Shown here piece by piece: positions 55,436 through 63,933 of a stretch of 64,000 nt of DNA. This DNA is from Candidatus Aminicenantes bacterium UBA1061 (lineage in GTDB: Bacteria > Acidobacteriota > Aminicenantia > Aminicenantales > Saccharicenantaceae): assembly GCA_002316315.1 (NCBI GenBank), contig DCDG01000047.1, positions 381-64,380 of the forward strand, written 5' to 3'. The position numbers were made by a program, and so were the translations under genes. Positions within the stretch are counted from its first letter, which is position 1. The number at the start of each line of letters is the position of its first letter. The notes beneath the pieces were generated by a model that did not search any database, was not told where the DNA came from, and saw only the letters and a list, made by a program, of their open reading frames with translations.

Positions 55436-55993
55436 ATGGTTAGAGGTATCTTAAAAGATACAGAAAAGAAGATGAAGGCTTCGCTTGATTATTTCCGCAA
55501 GGAGATCAGTAAGCTACGTACAGGCCGGGCTAATATCAGTATTTTTGAAGACATAAAAGTTATGTACTATGGAACACCGACACCAGTTAATCAGGTTGCT
55601 ACCATTGGTGTACCGGATCCGACTTTAATCACTGTTCAACCCTGGGATCCAAGCCTGATGGAAGCAGTTGAAAAAGCCATCAGGGCTTCCGACTTTGGCT
55701 TTAATCCTATAAACGACGGACGAGTCATTAAGGTACCGATTCCACCGCTGGATGAAGAAAGACGGAAGGAGCTGGCTAAAAAAGCCAGTAAAATGCTGGA
55801 AGAAGAAAAAACTGCTCTTCGCAACATGAGAAGAGAAAGCAAAGAATATATCGAAAAGCTCGAAAAGGATAAAAAGATTACTGAAGACGATAAATTTCAA
55901 GGACTGGAAAAACTGCAGGTGCTGCTGGACGAATATATAAGACAAGCAGAAGAGATAACTGCGGCTAAGGAAAAAGAAATCCTCGAAGGCTAA
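55436..55993 (+). CDS. frr: Ribosome recycling factor
   Basis: This 185-residue protein splits post-termination ribosomes together with EF-G. Family signatures are LRTGRANISIFEDIKVMYYG, TPVNQVATIGVPDP, TITVQPWD-like TVQPWDPSLM, and RRKELAKKASKMLEEEK in the three-helix bundle. A strong AAGGAGG ribosome-binding site lies before the ATG. Confidence 0.97.
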   Translation: MVRGILKDTEKKMKASLDYFRKEISKLRTGRANISIFEDIKVMYYGTPTPVNQVATIGVPDPTLITVQPWDPSLMEAVEKAIRASDFGFNPINDGRVIKVPIPPLDEERRKELAKKASKMLEEEKTALRNMRRESKEYIEKLEKDKKITEDDKFQGLEKLQVLLDEYIRQAEEITAAKEKEILEG

Positions 55994-56103
55994 CAGGGGG
56001 ATTGGCTTTTTTATAAGTCATTGTTCAAAATTATAAAGAATAATGGCCTCCCTTTTTGTCCATATTCATTCACAGGAGCAGCACGCTTCGGGAGTTCTCG
56101 GGC

Positions 56104-56835
56104 TCAAGGGATAGCTTCTCCTTCAATTATTTCACAATCAGCTGGGACTTCTATTTTAAATAGTTCGTCGTTCAACTGGCGGTTAAGCTTGAACTGGCTA
56201 AAATGGTACTCAAGTTTACTGCCTGTTGTATCGAACAGAATGGCTTTTAAAATCAGGTAAGTTTTCCGGTCAATTTCCATTAGCAGATATGAATATTGAC
56301 CAGGCTCTTTAGGCGTCAGTTTGATCTGACAGCTATTTTTTTGAGTGGTCGGAAATGGGCTGGCGCTGACTTCATACCTGTCAAGCAGGTTAAAATTACC
56401 GGATAACAGGCCAAGAATTTCTCCTGCCTGAAGTTCAGCGCTAGCGTCTTTTTTGATCAATTGTTTATCATCGGGGAAATAAAGCCACAGCACCTCGCCA
56501 TTAATCAAAAAAACTTGCTTCTCGGGGGAACTGTATTCCCATCGCATCCGGTCTGGACGACGGATAAAGACTTTTCCCCGGCCTGAAATTGGTTCCTCCA
56601 CCTGCATTGAATAATAATATTGAGTGAAATTAGCTTCAAGACTGGTTACTGAACTCATTTTCTTCCAGAGGTTAAAGGCGATTTCCTGCGGATTAAAGTC
56701 TTCAGCCAGGGCTGGCGGTAGCCTTAAAAGAGAGCTTAAAAGAAAGAGGAGAAAGAGGCCGCCTGCTCTGCAGCCAGTCTTTAAAAAATCAGATGAGCTC
56801 AGCCGACAGCTGCCGGTCTGTTTTTTACCTTCCAT
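56104..56835 (-). CDS. LolA-like outer-membrane lipoprotein carrier
   Basis: Starting at the ATG at 56833-56835, the protein is 243 residues. The frame is open 60 codons further back, but that part overlaps the divergent TPR gene and does not look like protein. A signal sequence of unusual length (n-region about 27 residues, then GLFLLFLLSSLLRLPPALA) precedes a LolA fold: SLEANFTQYYYSMQ, GRGKVFIRRPDRMRWEY, VFLINGEVLWLYFPDDKQ. LolA shuttles lipoproteins across the periplasm, supporting a diderm cell. It stands alone. Confidence 0.85.
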   Translation of the reverse strand: MEGKKQTGSCRLSSSDFLKTGCRAGGLFLLFLLSSLLRLPPALAEDFNPQEIAFNLWKKMSSVTSLEANFTQYYYSMQVEEPISGRGKVFIRRPDRMRWEYSSPEKQVFLINGEVLWLYFPDDKQLIKKDASAELQAGEILGLLSGNFNLLDRYEVSASPFPTTQKNSCQIKLTPKEPGQYSYLLMEIDRKTYLILKAILFDTTGSKLEYHFSQFKLNRQLNDELFKIEVPADCEIIEGEAIP

Positions 56836-56995
56836 TAAATTAGGCCTTTTGTCTTTAAATGCCTCTATATTTTTACTGACTGAGCCTATTCTGTCAACCT
56901 CGAAATCAGGGCTGGCCACCGCTGCCCGGAATCTTTCTTGACAATCGGCTGGAAAGCAGTTAAAAAAAATGGCCATCTTCTTCAGGAGGGAATGG

Positions 56996-57790
56996 ATGAT
57001 TAAAAATTTCAGCAAGTTTAGCTGGTTGCTTATCCTTGGTTTATGCTTGCTGGTCGGGCAGATATCCGGGCAAACTGCCCAGGATTTGATTAGAGGCGGC
57101 GATGAATTTTATGATCAATGGGAAGACCAGAAAGCACTGGACGAGTATCTCAAGGCTCTCCAACTGGAACCACAGAATTATGAAGCCCTGTGGAAAATTT
57201 CTCGCAGCTATATGGATCTGGCTGATGTTGTTACCGGTAGGGGTAAGGAAGTCAACGCCAGAAAATTTGACCTTTATGCCAGAGGTGAAACTTATGCCCG
57301 CCGGGCAATAACGATTAATCCAGATGATACCTGGGGGCATTTTTTCCTGTCGGCCTTACTGGGCAACAAAATCCTGCTTCAGGGTAAAAAGGAGCAGATT
57401 GATGCTTCAAAAATAGTCAAGACTGAAATTGATCGGGCGATTGAACTTGACCCAAGTAATGACCTGGCCTATCATGACCTGGGTCGCTGGCATCGCCGGA
57501 TGGCTGAAATTGGGGGAGCAAAAAGGGCTTTCGGAAGCCTGATTTATGGCTCAATTCCCAAAGGGTCTTTTGAGGAATCGGAGAAGTGGCTGAAAAAGGC
57601 CTTGGAGCTTAAGCCTGACTATATTAATCATCACCTTGAACTAGGCTGGACCTATGCCGATATGAAAAAAGAAGCTCTGGCTATTAAGGAATTCAGCCAA
57701 TGTTTAATTCTGCCTGAAACCTGTTCGAAGGACAAAACCTTGAAGGACGAAGCCAGAGCCGAACTTGAGAAATTGAATAAAAAGGGCTGA
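56996..57790 (+). CDS. Secreted TPR-repeat protein
   Basis: I chose the ATG at 56996, 5 bases after AGGAGGG; an ATG 27 bases upstream is less well placed. The 264-residue product has a signal peptide (WLLILGLCLLVGQISGQ) and TPR repeats: EYLKALQLEPQNYEALWKIS, then AITINPDDTWGHFFLSAL and LKPDYINHHLELGWTYADM. It resembles RMD-type TPR proteins common in Bacteroidetes and Acidobacteria. It is divergent from the LolA-like gene with 160 bases between starts. Function unknown. Confidence 0.78.
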   Translation: MIKNFSKFSWLLILGLCLLVGQISGQTAQDLIRGGDEFYDQWEDQKALDEYLKALQLEPQNYEALWKISRSYMDLADVVTGRGKEVNARKFDLYARGETYARRAITINPDDTWGHFFLSALLGNKILLQGKKEQIDASKIVKTEIDRAIELDPSNDLAYHDLGRWHRRMAEIGGAKRAFGSLIYGSIPKGSFEESEKWLKKALELKPDYINHHLELGWTYADMKKEALAIKEFSQCLILPETCSKDKTLKDEARAELEKLNKKG

Positions 57791-57905
57791 AAGACAATCA
57801 GGCCAAATTTTAGCCACCTGGACCGAGCAGCTTTTAAACTGTCAGGCATATAGCCAGAGAGTTGACAGGCCCGGGCCGGAGACAAGTCAGAACTGGCTAT
57901 TGCAG

Positions 57906-58487
57906 TCAGCGGGTTCTCAGGTTATAGTCATCTTCAGAAAAGACCTGAGCTTCAAAAACTTCAATGTTAACACCCCGTCTCCATTCATCTGGTGAGAGCC
58001 CCGCTTTCAGGCAGCCATGACTGAGATAAGTCTCCAGATCCCAACCATTTTCAACCGGCACCTGGGGCAGAAGAAGCCCCTGATTATAACCTTTGCTGAT
58101 GATAATCCCATGGCGGCCAACAATTACTTCTTCAGGCCGGTTGATTTTCTTCGGCCTGGTCAGAACTGAAATCTCGATGGATAGTTTGTCAAGTTCATCT
58201 TGGGATAATGGCGGGAAACGATAATCTTCAGTGGCAGCGGCAATAGCCATTTCCAGGACTGTTTGGTAGAGGGGCTTAAAAGGCAGAGGGTAGCCAATAC
58301 AACCGCGCAACTGGTCATTGACCTTTAGAGTAACAAAGGCTCCCTGTTTTTTAGTCAGTTCAGGATTATCTGTGCTGATGGCTGGCAATTGGCCCTCTCT
58401 TAAATAAAAGGTGATAGCTTCTCTAGCTAATTTTAAGAGGAAAAGTTTCTCTTCATCATTAAGAAAATCAGAACTATTTTCTGCCAT
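57906..58487 (-). CDS. amrA: AMMECR1-domain protein (AmmeMemoRadiSam system protein A)
   Basis: The ATG at 58485-58487, with ggagg 8 bases upstream, gives 193 residues. The frame continues 20 codons upstream into the neighbouring gene. AMMECR1 signatures are LRGCIGYPLPFKPLY, YRFPPLSQDELDKLSIEISV and LLPQVPVENGWDLETYLSHG. The family is associated with a radical-SAM and a Memo-like protein; neither is in the window. The biochemical role is unsettled. Its 5' end overlaps the upstream small gene by 14 bases. Confidence 0.88.
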   Translation of the reverse strand: MAENSSDFLNDEEKLFLLKLAREAITFYLREGQLPAISTDNPELTKKQGAFVTLKVNDQLRGCIGYPLPFKPLYQTVLEMAIAAATEDYRFPPLSQDELDKLSIEISVLTRPKKINRPEEVIVGRHGIIISKGYNQGLLLPQVPVENGWDLETYLSHGCLKAGLSPDEWRRGVNIEVFEAQVFSEDDYNLRTR

Positions 58488-58893
58488 TTTTTTCCTCCAT
58501 TTCGAGCACCAGCCGGTCTGGCCGGACAAAATAGAAGCCACGGTCAAACCTGACTATCCGGCTGTGAATTGTTAGACCGGCAGGTTTTTCTGTTTTTATA
58601 GAAAGAATGACTTTTTCACAGAATAAAGGTTGCTTCATATTCTCCTTCACTTCAGCCCCCTGGCCAAAATTAAAAACTCCCAGAATTTGAAGTTTTTCCT
58701 GTGATTCAGTCTCAATAAATACCGCTGGGGAGAAAAGATACGGCCAGGGGATGACCAGAATTTTTTGAACTAGGTAGGTGTCAACCATTTTCTGGCCAAG
58801 AAGAAACCCGGTCGGTTTTTTTCTTATCCCACGGCCGGAAAAGGCCAGAAGGAATAAATCTTTCCATGGCTCGCGGAGAATGATCAGATCCAT
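58474..58893 (-). CDS. Unknown small protein coupled to the AMMECR1 gene
   Basis: This 139-residue protein is not recognised with confidence. The run KPTGFLLGQKMVDTYLVQKI followed by QILGVFNFGQGAEV and VILSIKT loosely resembles the first strands of JAB/MPN (Mov34) domains, which begin with a G-x-L-x-G strand and a V-x-x-x strand. The zinc-binding HxH...D of active JAMM proteases is absent. It overlaps the AMMECR1 gene by 14 bases, so co-translation and a shared process are likely. Confidence 0.6.
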   Translation of the reverse strand: MDLIILREPWKDLFLLAFSGRGIRKKPTGFLLGQKMVDTYLVQKILVIPWPYLFSPAVFIETESQEKLQILGVFNFGQGAEVKENMKQPLFCEKVILSIKTEKPAGLTIHSRIVRFDRGFYFVRPDRLVLEMEEKNGRK

Positions 58894-58937
58894 TTTTTTT
58901 ATTATACCATACCGAAAACTCTGTGGACAAAATCAAC

Positions 58938-58966
58938 TTGACGAGCTATTCAGTTTGACATAATAT
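58938..58966 (+). promoter_or_regulatory. Promoter of the MBL-hydrolase/xer operon
   Basis: TTGACG (58938-58943) and TAATAT (58961-58966) are separated by 17 bases; the start codon follows 14 bases later. Confidence 0.6.
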
Positions 58967-58979
58967 CAGGACAATAGAG

Positions 58980-59600
58980 ATGAGTTATCAGCTGGTCATT
59001 GTTGGTCCCCTGGAAACTAACTGTTATCTGTTTTTCTGCCCGGAAACGAGGGAGTGTGCCATCATTGATCCGGGAGCGGAACCGGAAAAAATCTTTGAAG
59101 CTATATCCTCATTAAGTCTAAAACCCACTATTATTATTAATACCCACGGTCATGTTGATCATACTGGGGCTAACCTTGATTTAAGGGAAAGGTATCATAT
59201 ACCAATTGCCCTGCATCCGGCTGATCTGCCCCTGCTCGAAGAATGTCTTCAGCTGGAATTTGGCCTGATGCTGGGAGCCCGGCCAGCTCCTGTCCCCGAC
59301 CACCTTCTAGCTGATGGGGAAAAAATCTCCATAGGGCAAAGCGTTCTTCAGGTGATTCACTCTCCCGGTCATAGCCCGGGCAGCGTCTGCTTTTATACTG
59401 GTCATCTGCTTTTTGCTGGCGATACGCTTTTCTCAGGTGGTGTTGGGCGGACTGATCTGCCGGGAGGATCCTGGAAGGATTTAGCTCATTCTTTAAAAGC
59501 CAGAATCATGACTTTGCCAGACGAGACGGTGGTTCTGCCCGGTCATGGCCCAAAAACTACTATCAGTGAAGAAAAAGAATCTAATCCCTATCTTGAATGA
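58980..59600 (+). CDS. Metallo-beta-lactamase-fold hydrolase (glyoxalase II-like)
   Basis: This 206-residue protein has the zinc motif NTHGHVDHTGAN, further ligands in HSPGHSPGSV, LFAGDTLFSGGVGRTDLPGG and a final His in VLPGHGPKTTI. This group hydrolyses thioesters such as S-lactoylglutathione, or persulfides, but the substrate cannot be assigned. The family is common next to unrelated housekeeping genes. It overlaps the xer gene by 4 bases. Confidence 0.92.
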   Translation: MSYQLVIVGPLETNCYLFFCPETRECAIIDPGAEPEKIFEAISSLSLKPTIIINTHGHVDHTGANLDLRERYHIPIALHPADLPLLEECLQLEFGLMLGARPAPVPDHLLADGEKISIGQSVLQVIHSPGHSPGSVCFYTGHLLFAGDTLFSGGVGRTDLPGGSWKDLAHSLKARIMTLPDETVVLPGHGPKTTISEEKESNPYLE

Positions 59601-60499
59601 AAGACAAAACCGAATCAGCAGAGAGCCTGCTTAAGATTTATTGTGATTACCTGACAGTCGAAAGGGGTCTATCTCCGAATACCGTTAGCTCCTATACTTT
59701 TGATATTGAGAAACTGCTTGGTTATTGTTCAAGCCAGAAAAAGAATCTGACCAGAGTAAAAGAAGCTGATCTGGTCAATTTCCTTCATCTCCAAGCCCAG
59801 GCCGGCCTGTCTGCCAGATCTCTTGCCCGGTTAGTCTCCTCGATTAAATCTTTTTACCGTTTTTTACAGCTGGAAAATTATACAGGAGCCAATCCGGCCA
59901 GCCGTTTGAATTCGCCTGCTCTCTGGTTTTCTCTGCCCCAGGTATTAACAGAAGAAGAGGTAGTAAAACTCCTTGAACAGCCTGACATCAGCCAGCCTCA
60001 GGGACTTCGTGACCGGGCAATGCTGGAAATTCTTTATGGAAGCGGACTTAGAGTCTCAGAACTGGTCAAGCTTGAACTCAAGGATATCAGGCTGAAAGAG
60101 GGTTTCGTCGTGTGTAAAGGGAAAGGAAACAAAGAAAGAATAGTGCCAATTGGTCGGCAGGCTATTCACTGGTTAAATACGTACCTTCAGGACATACGGC
60201 CTGGCTGGGATAAAAAAGGATCTTCGGTGGTTTTTCTCACCCGACGGGGTTCAGGTTTTACCCGCCAGGGGGTCTGGAAACAGCTTAAAGCATATGGCCA
60301 GAGGGCAGGTCTGTTTGATAAGATTCATCCTCATATTCTGAGGCATTCCTTTGCTACTCATCTTCTGGAGCACGGAGCAGACCTGCGTTCGGTTCAAATG
60401 TTACTTGGTCATAGCCAGATCACCACCACTCAGATTTATACCCATGTCAGCCGGGAAAGACTCCGTAAGATTTATGATCGCTATCACCCGCGGGCCTGA
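59597..60499 (+). CDS. xerD: Tyrosine recombinase XerC/XerD
   Basis: This 300-residue protein has an N-terminal SAM-like DNA-binding domain (about 8-95, YLTVERGLSPNTVSSYTFDI) and a catalytic domain with R in GSGLRVSELVKL, K in KGKGNKERIVPIG, HILRHSFATHLLEHG (H..R), LGHSQITTTQIYTHV (H) and Tyr. Length and motifs fit a chromosome-dimer resolvase rather than an island integrase. XerC versus XerD cannot be settled by eye; no dif site was seen nearby. Confidence 0.9.
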   Translation: MKDKTESAESLLKIYCDYLTVERGLSPNTVSSYTFDIEKLLGYCSSQKKNLTRVKEADLVNFLHLQAQAGLSARSLARLVSSIKSFYRFLQLENYTGANPASRLNSPALWFSLPQVLTEEEVVKLLEQPDISQPQGLRDRAMLEILYGSGLRVSELVKLELKDIRLKEGFVVCKGKGNKERIVPIGRQAIHWLNTYLQDIRPGWDKKGSSVVFLTRRGSGFTRQGVWKQLKAYGQRAGLFDKIHPHILRHSFATHLLEHGADLRSVQMLLGHSQITTTQIYTHVSRERLRKIYDRYHPRA

Positions 60500-60552
60500 A
60501 GGCCAGGAAAAGTTTAACTTAGATTCTTATGGCTGCTGATGGGTTTGCATTC

Positions 60553-60578
60553 AAGCTAAAACAGTTTGTTTTTAGCTT
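60553..60578 (+). terminator. Possible terminator after xer
   Basis: A 9-bp A/T-rich stem (aagctaaaa, 60553-60561, with 60570-60578) and an 8-base loop, followed 6 bases later by a run of six Ts. It separates the xer operon from the efflux operon. Confidence 0.45.
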
Positions 60579-60601
60579 AAGAAAATTTTTTGTCTGCCCT
60601 G

Positions 60602-60655
60602 TTGACAACCAGCTATGGTGGTGGTAGAGTATTAAACTTGATAGATTAGTATCTA
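60602..60655 (+). promoter_or_regulatory. Promoter and possible TetR operator of the efflux operon
   Basis: TTGACA (60602-60607) and TAGAGT (60625-60630) are separated by 17 bases. Just downstream, TAGAT (60642-60646) and ATCTA (60651-60655) form a short inverted repeat around 4 bases, a possible operator for the TetR-type gene that follows. The operator is a guess from position and symmetry. Confidence 0.45.
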
Positions 60656-60710
60656 AACCAGAGAGTTTAGTTGGCATACCGCACAGTTCAGATAGACAAA
60701 AGGATAGAAA

Positions 60711-61391
60711 GTGAAATTAGCTGCTAGAGAAAGAAAAGAAAGAATTCAGGCTGAATATAAAAGGCTGATGCTGGAGGCAGCCGAGAGAGTAATATGCCGC
60801 CATGGTTATCAGGCTGCTACCATGGATGAAATCGCCCGTGAAGCCGAGTTTTCTAAAGCCACTCTTTATAAGTATTTTAAAAATAAGGGAGAGATTTTCC
60901 TTGAGATTATTCTTAAGTACGTAGAAGAGATAAGGAGCGAGCTGATTGCCATCAGTCAATCAAAACTTGAACCAGAAGAAAAATTAAAAAAAATTATTTA
61001 TACTGTCATCAATATCCAGAGCAAGAAAGAAAATATTGACAGGCTCATCCTGCAAGATAAAAGCTTACACGATTTTCTTCATCGCATCTTTATCTCTATA
61101 AAAGAAGATAAGCAAGACTATTTGCAGGCCCAGAAGTATTTCAGTGCTAAGAAGGAAGAAGTCTTTGGTGTTGCTTGTAAAATCATCAGTGAAGGTATGG
61201 AGAAAGGCAGGTTTGTTCAGACTTCTCCGGCTCTCATTGTTAAATATGTTAGGGCGATGATCGAGGGGCTAGTTTATAGCCGATTCTGGGAAGAAAAAAG
61301 GCCATCAGCCCAACAGGAAACAGACCAGATGTTCAAACTTTTAATGGAGGGAATTGCCACCAAACCCCTTCTGAAGGGAGAAGCTAAATGA
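60711..61391 (+). CDS. TetR-family transcriptional regulator
   Basis: This 226-residue protein starts at GTG with an aggata-type site. The N-terminal helix-turn-helix (about 14-62) reads RVICRHGYQAATMDEIAREA then EFSKATLYKYFKNKGEIF, standard for TetR. The C-terminal ligand-binding part is helical and not classified. It overlaps tolC by 4 bases and heads the efflux operon, so it probably controls it in response to a pump substrate. Confidence 0.92.
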   Translation: MKLAARERKERIQAEYKRLMLEAAERVICRHGYQAATMDEIAREAEFSKATLYKYFKNKGEIFLEIILKYVEEIRSELIAISQSKLEPEEKLKKIIYTVINIQSKKENIDRLILQDKSLHDFLHRIFISIKEDKQDYLQAQKYFSAKKEEVFGVACKIISEGMEKGRFVQTSPALIVKYVRAMIEGLVYSRFWEEKRPSAQQETDQMFKLLMEGIATKPLLKGEAK

Positions 61392-62743
61392 GGGATAAAA
61401 AATTTTGGTTAGCAGTCTTCATCTTGCTCGGTGCTGGCTGGTTATCTTTATCGGCCCAGGAGCCCGGGCTGATGAAAATGGATTTGACCCTAAATGATTG
61501 CTTGAGATTGGCTCTAGAAAAGAACCCTTTTTACCTTTCAACGCTGGAAAAAGAGGGTCAAGCTAAAGCCCAGGTCCGCCAGGCTGTCTCGAATTTTTTC
61601 CCCAACGTGAGTGCTCAGGGAACAGATATTCTAGATAAAAAGGTCTTCTCAGTAGAAATTCCTCCCATGGTGCCGGGACAGTCGCCACAAAGAGTAAAAT
61701 TTGATTTTACCCGTACCTATCAGATGACATTAAGTTTTTCTTTTCCTCTTTTTACCAGTGGCCGGCTGGTCTCTGGCTATAAGCAAGCGGACTACAATTA
61801 TCAGGCTACTAAAGCCTCTATCCGCCAGGCCAGGCAGGAAACCGTCTTTAATGTCAAAAGTGCCTTTTACGCTTATCTTCTGGCCAGAGATTTTCAGACC
61901 GTTGCTCAGGAATCAGTTGACTTGGCTGAAAAGCATCTGGCTAATACCAGGAATCTGTATGAGGTCGGAATAGCCACCAAATTTGATCTTTTGCGGGCTG
62001 AGGTTCAGTTAGCTAATTTACAGCCGCAACTCATCAAGGCTAAAAACGCCCTGAATCTAACTGAACTGGCTCTAAAAAATCTTATTGGTGTCGATCTTAA
62101 GCAGCCGATTGAAATAAAGGGTGAGCTGGCTTTTGAAGAAGCACAGATTGATCAGGAAGAAGCTGTCCAAAAAGCTTTGCTCAACCGGCCAGAAGTCCAT
62201 CAGCTGAGTTATCAGCGAATGATGAGTGAACAGATGTTTAAACTGGCCAGAGCCAATGAATTACCATCTCTGGCCATAGGTGGCAGCCTTAACTACTGGT
62301 CTAATTCTTTAGCCTTTAAGAAGAATAACTGGGAAAACTATTACACTATCAGTCTGGTTTTGAATGTTCCCATCTTTAAGGGTTTTGCTAATGAGGCTCA
62401 GGCGGCTCAAGCCAGGGCCCTGACCAGGCAAATAGATTATTCGATGAAAGGCCTGGTGGAGGCAGTCAAGCTGGAAGTTCAGCAAGCGGTTCTCAATTAT
62501 CAGCAGGCCAAGGAAGCTGTTGCCTCCCAGGGAAAAAATATAGAACAGGCTCAGGAGGCGGTCAGGCTGGCTGAGCTGAATTTTTCAGAGGGGTTAGCCA
62601 CTACTCTGGATGTAAGTACGGCCCAGGTGGCCCTAAGTCAGGCCAGAACCAATTATGCTCAGGCTCTTTATGACTGTCTGATGGCTCTGGCCGAACTGGA
62701 AAAGGCTATCGGGGAAAGCGGTTTTGATAAAGAAACAAATTAA
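61388..62743 (+). CDS. TolC-family outer-membrane efflux protein
   Basis: This 451-residue protein has a signal peptide (about 1-23) and two OEP repeats. Typical segments are LTLNDCLRLALEKNPFYL, YEVGIATKFDLLRAEVQLAN, LNRPEVHQLSYQRM and LAELNFSEGLATTLDVSTAQ. It forms the trimeric outer-membrane channel for the adaptor and RND pump that follow. Its presence confirms an outer membrane. Confidence 0.93.
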   Translation: MRDKKFWLAVFILLGAGWLSLSAQEPGLMKMDLTLNDCLRLALEKNPFYLSTLEKEGQAKAQVRQAVSNFFPNVSAQGTDILDKKVFSVEIPPMVPGQSPQRVKFDFTRTYQMTLSFSFPLFTSGRLVSGYKQADYNYQATKASIRQARQETVFNVKSAFYAYLLARDFQTVAQESVDLAEKHLANTRNLYEVGIATKFDLLRAEVQLANLQPQLIKAKNALNLTELALKNLIGVDLKQPIEIKGELAFEEAQIDQEEAVQKALLNRPEVHQLSYQRMMSEQMFKLARANELPSLAIGGSLNYWSNSLAFKKNNWENYYTISLVLNVPIFKGFANEAQAAQARALTRQIDYSMKGLVEAVKLEVQQAVLNYQQAKEAVASQGKNIEQAQEAVRLAELNFSEGLATTLDVSTAQVALSQARTNYAQALYDCLMALAELEKAIGESGFDKETN

Positions 62744-62799
62744 TTTTTAGGCTTTTTTCATGATTAAAAAGAAACTTGATTGTTTTTGAGGAGGATAGA

Positions 62800-63933
62800 A
62801 TGCTAAGGAAGGTTAAAAGTATTCCAGCGATACTGGTCTTAGGTGGTTTGGTTCTTCTGACTTTTTCAGGGTGCCAGAGAAAAACTGATGATAGAAATTC
62901 CCTTAATACCCAGACCCAGGCTGAACTTAAACCGGCTCTGGTAAAAATTTATAAAGTTACTGGACAGAAAATTGCAGAAAAATTAATTTATACAGCTAGT
63001 CTGGAGGCCTGGAAGAAACAGGCCATTACTCCTGACATTTCTGGCAAGATAGCCAGAATCTATGTAAATGAAGGCGACCTGGTCGGGCCAGGACAGTTAT
63101 TGGCTGAACTGGACACCAAAGCCATCAGACTTCAGCTGGAACAGGCAGAAGCATCTCTGTCCGCAGCTAAGGCCAATTTGGAAGATGCCAGAAGAAATAT
63201 GGAAAGGATGGAAAGGCTTTTTCAGGAAAAAGCTGTTTCAGAGCAACAATATGAAAAAGCTAGATTAGTTATGGAAGCAGCTCAGGCTCAAAAAGATCAA
63301 GCCGAAGCAGCCGTAAACCTGGCCAAGCATAACCTTGATGTTTCTCTGATGAAAGCTCCTTTCGCCGGTGTGATTGCTTCTAAAAACGCCGAGGAAGGCG
63401 ATGTAATTAATCCTATGATGGGCGGCATGTCAGCCACTTCAGGTGTTCTGAGCCTGGTTAATTATTCACGGATTAAAGTTAAATTTGACGTTGCCCCAGA
63501 AGATATTAAAAAGATTTCCAGAGGGCAGAGGGTTTACCTGGAGGGGTATGATCTTCCAGGACAAAGATTTGATGGGGAGATTTCTGTGGTTAATGCTGCT
63601 GCTGATGCACAGACAAAAAAATTCAGGGTTGAGGCTTTGATTAATAATCATGATCTCCAGCTCAAGCCAGGTACCTTCGGTCAGGTCATCATCGAAGTTA
63701 AATCGAAGGAAAATGCACTGACTGTTCCTTTAAAAGCCCTGTTAGAAAATTCCTATGTGATGGTGGTTGAGGGTGGCAGAGCGGTGAAAAAAACGGTCAC
63801 CACTGGTTTGAAAAATAAAGACTTGATTGAAATAACATCAGGGCTGAGAGAAAACGACCTGGTAATTGTAGAAGGAAATTTTGGCTTGCCTGATGGTAAT
63901 CCTGTTGAAGTCCAGAACGAGGTGGAGAAATGA
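62800..63933 (+). CDS. RND efflux periplasmic adaptor (HlyD/MFP family) lipoprotein
   Basis: The ATG at 62800, 6 bases after gaggagga, gives 378 residues; an upstream TTG at 62776 in the same frame lacks such a site. A lipobox (LLTFSGC) ends the signal. The rest has lipoyl/barrel halves (SGKIARIYVNEGDLVGPGQL, then APFAGVIASKNAEEGDVI), a coiled-coil hairpin (about 115-180) and a C-terminal beta-barrel (VPLKALLENSYVMVVEGG). It links the TolC-like channel with the RND pump. Confidence 0.93.
   Translation: MLRKVKSIPAILVLGGLVLLTFSGCQRKTDDRNSLNTQTQAELKPALVKIYKVTGQKIAEKLIYTASLEAWKKQAITPDISGKIARIYVNEGDLVGPGQLLAELDTKAIRLQLEQAEASLSAAKANLEDARRNMERMERLFQEKAVSEQQYEKARLVMEAAQAQKDQAEAAVNLAKHNLDVSLMKAPFAGVIASKNAEEGDVINPMMGGMSATSGVLSLVNYSRIKVKFDVAPEDIKKISRGQRVYLEGYDLPGQRFDGEISVVNAAADAQTKKFRVEALINNHDLQLKPGTFGQVIIEVKSKENALTVPLKALLENSYVMVVEGGRAVKKTVTTGLKNKDLIEITSGLRENDLVIVEGNFGLPDGNPVEVQNEVEK

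Noticed and set aside
56836..57015. Sixty-codon N-terminal extension of the LolA-like protein
   Set aside because: It overlaps the start of the divergent TPR gene and reads unlike protein of this family. The ATG at 56833-56835 gives a plausible signal peptide.
59597..60499. The Xer recombinase as an integrase of the cassette or of a genomic island
   Set aside because: Its size and motifs match housekeeping XerC/XerD, it sits 13 kb from the cassette, and no attachment-site repeats were seen around it or at the tmRNA 3' end.
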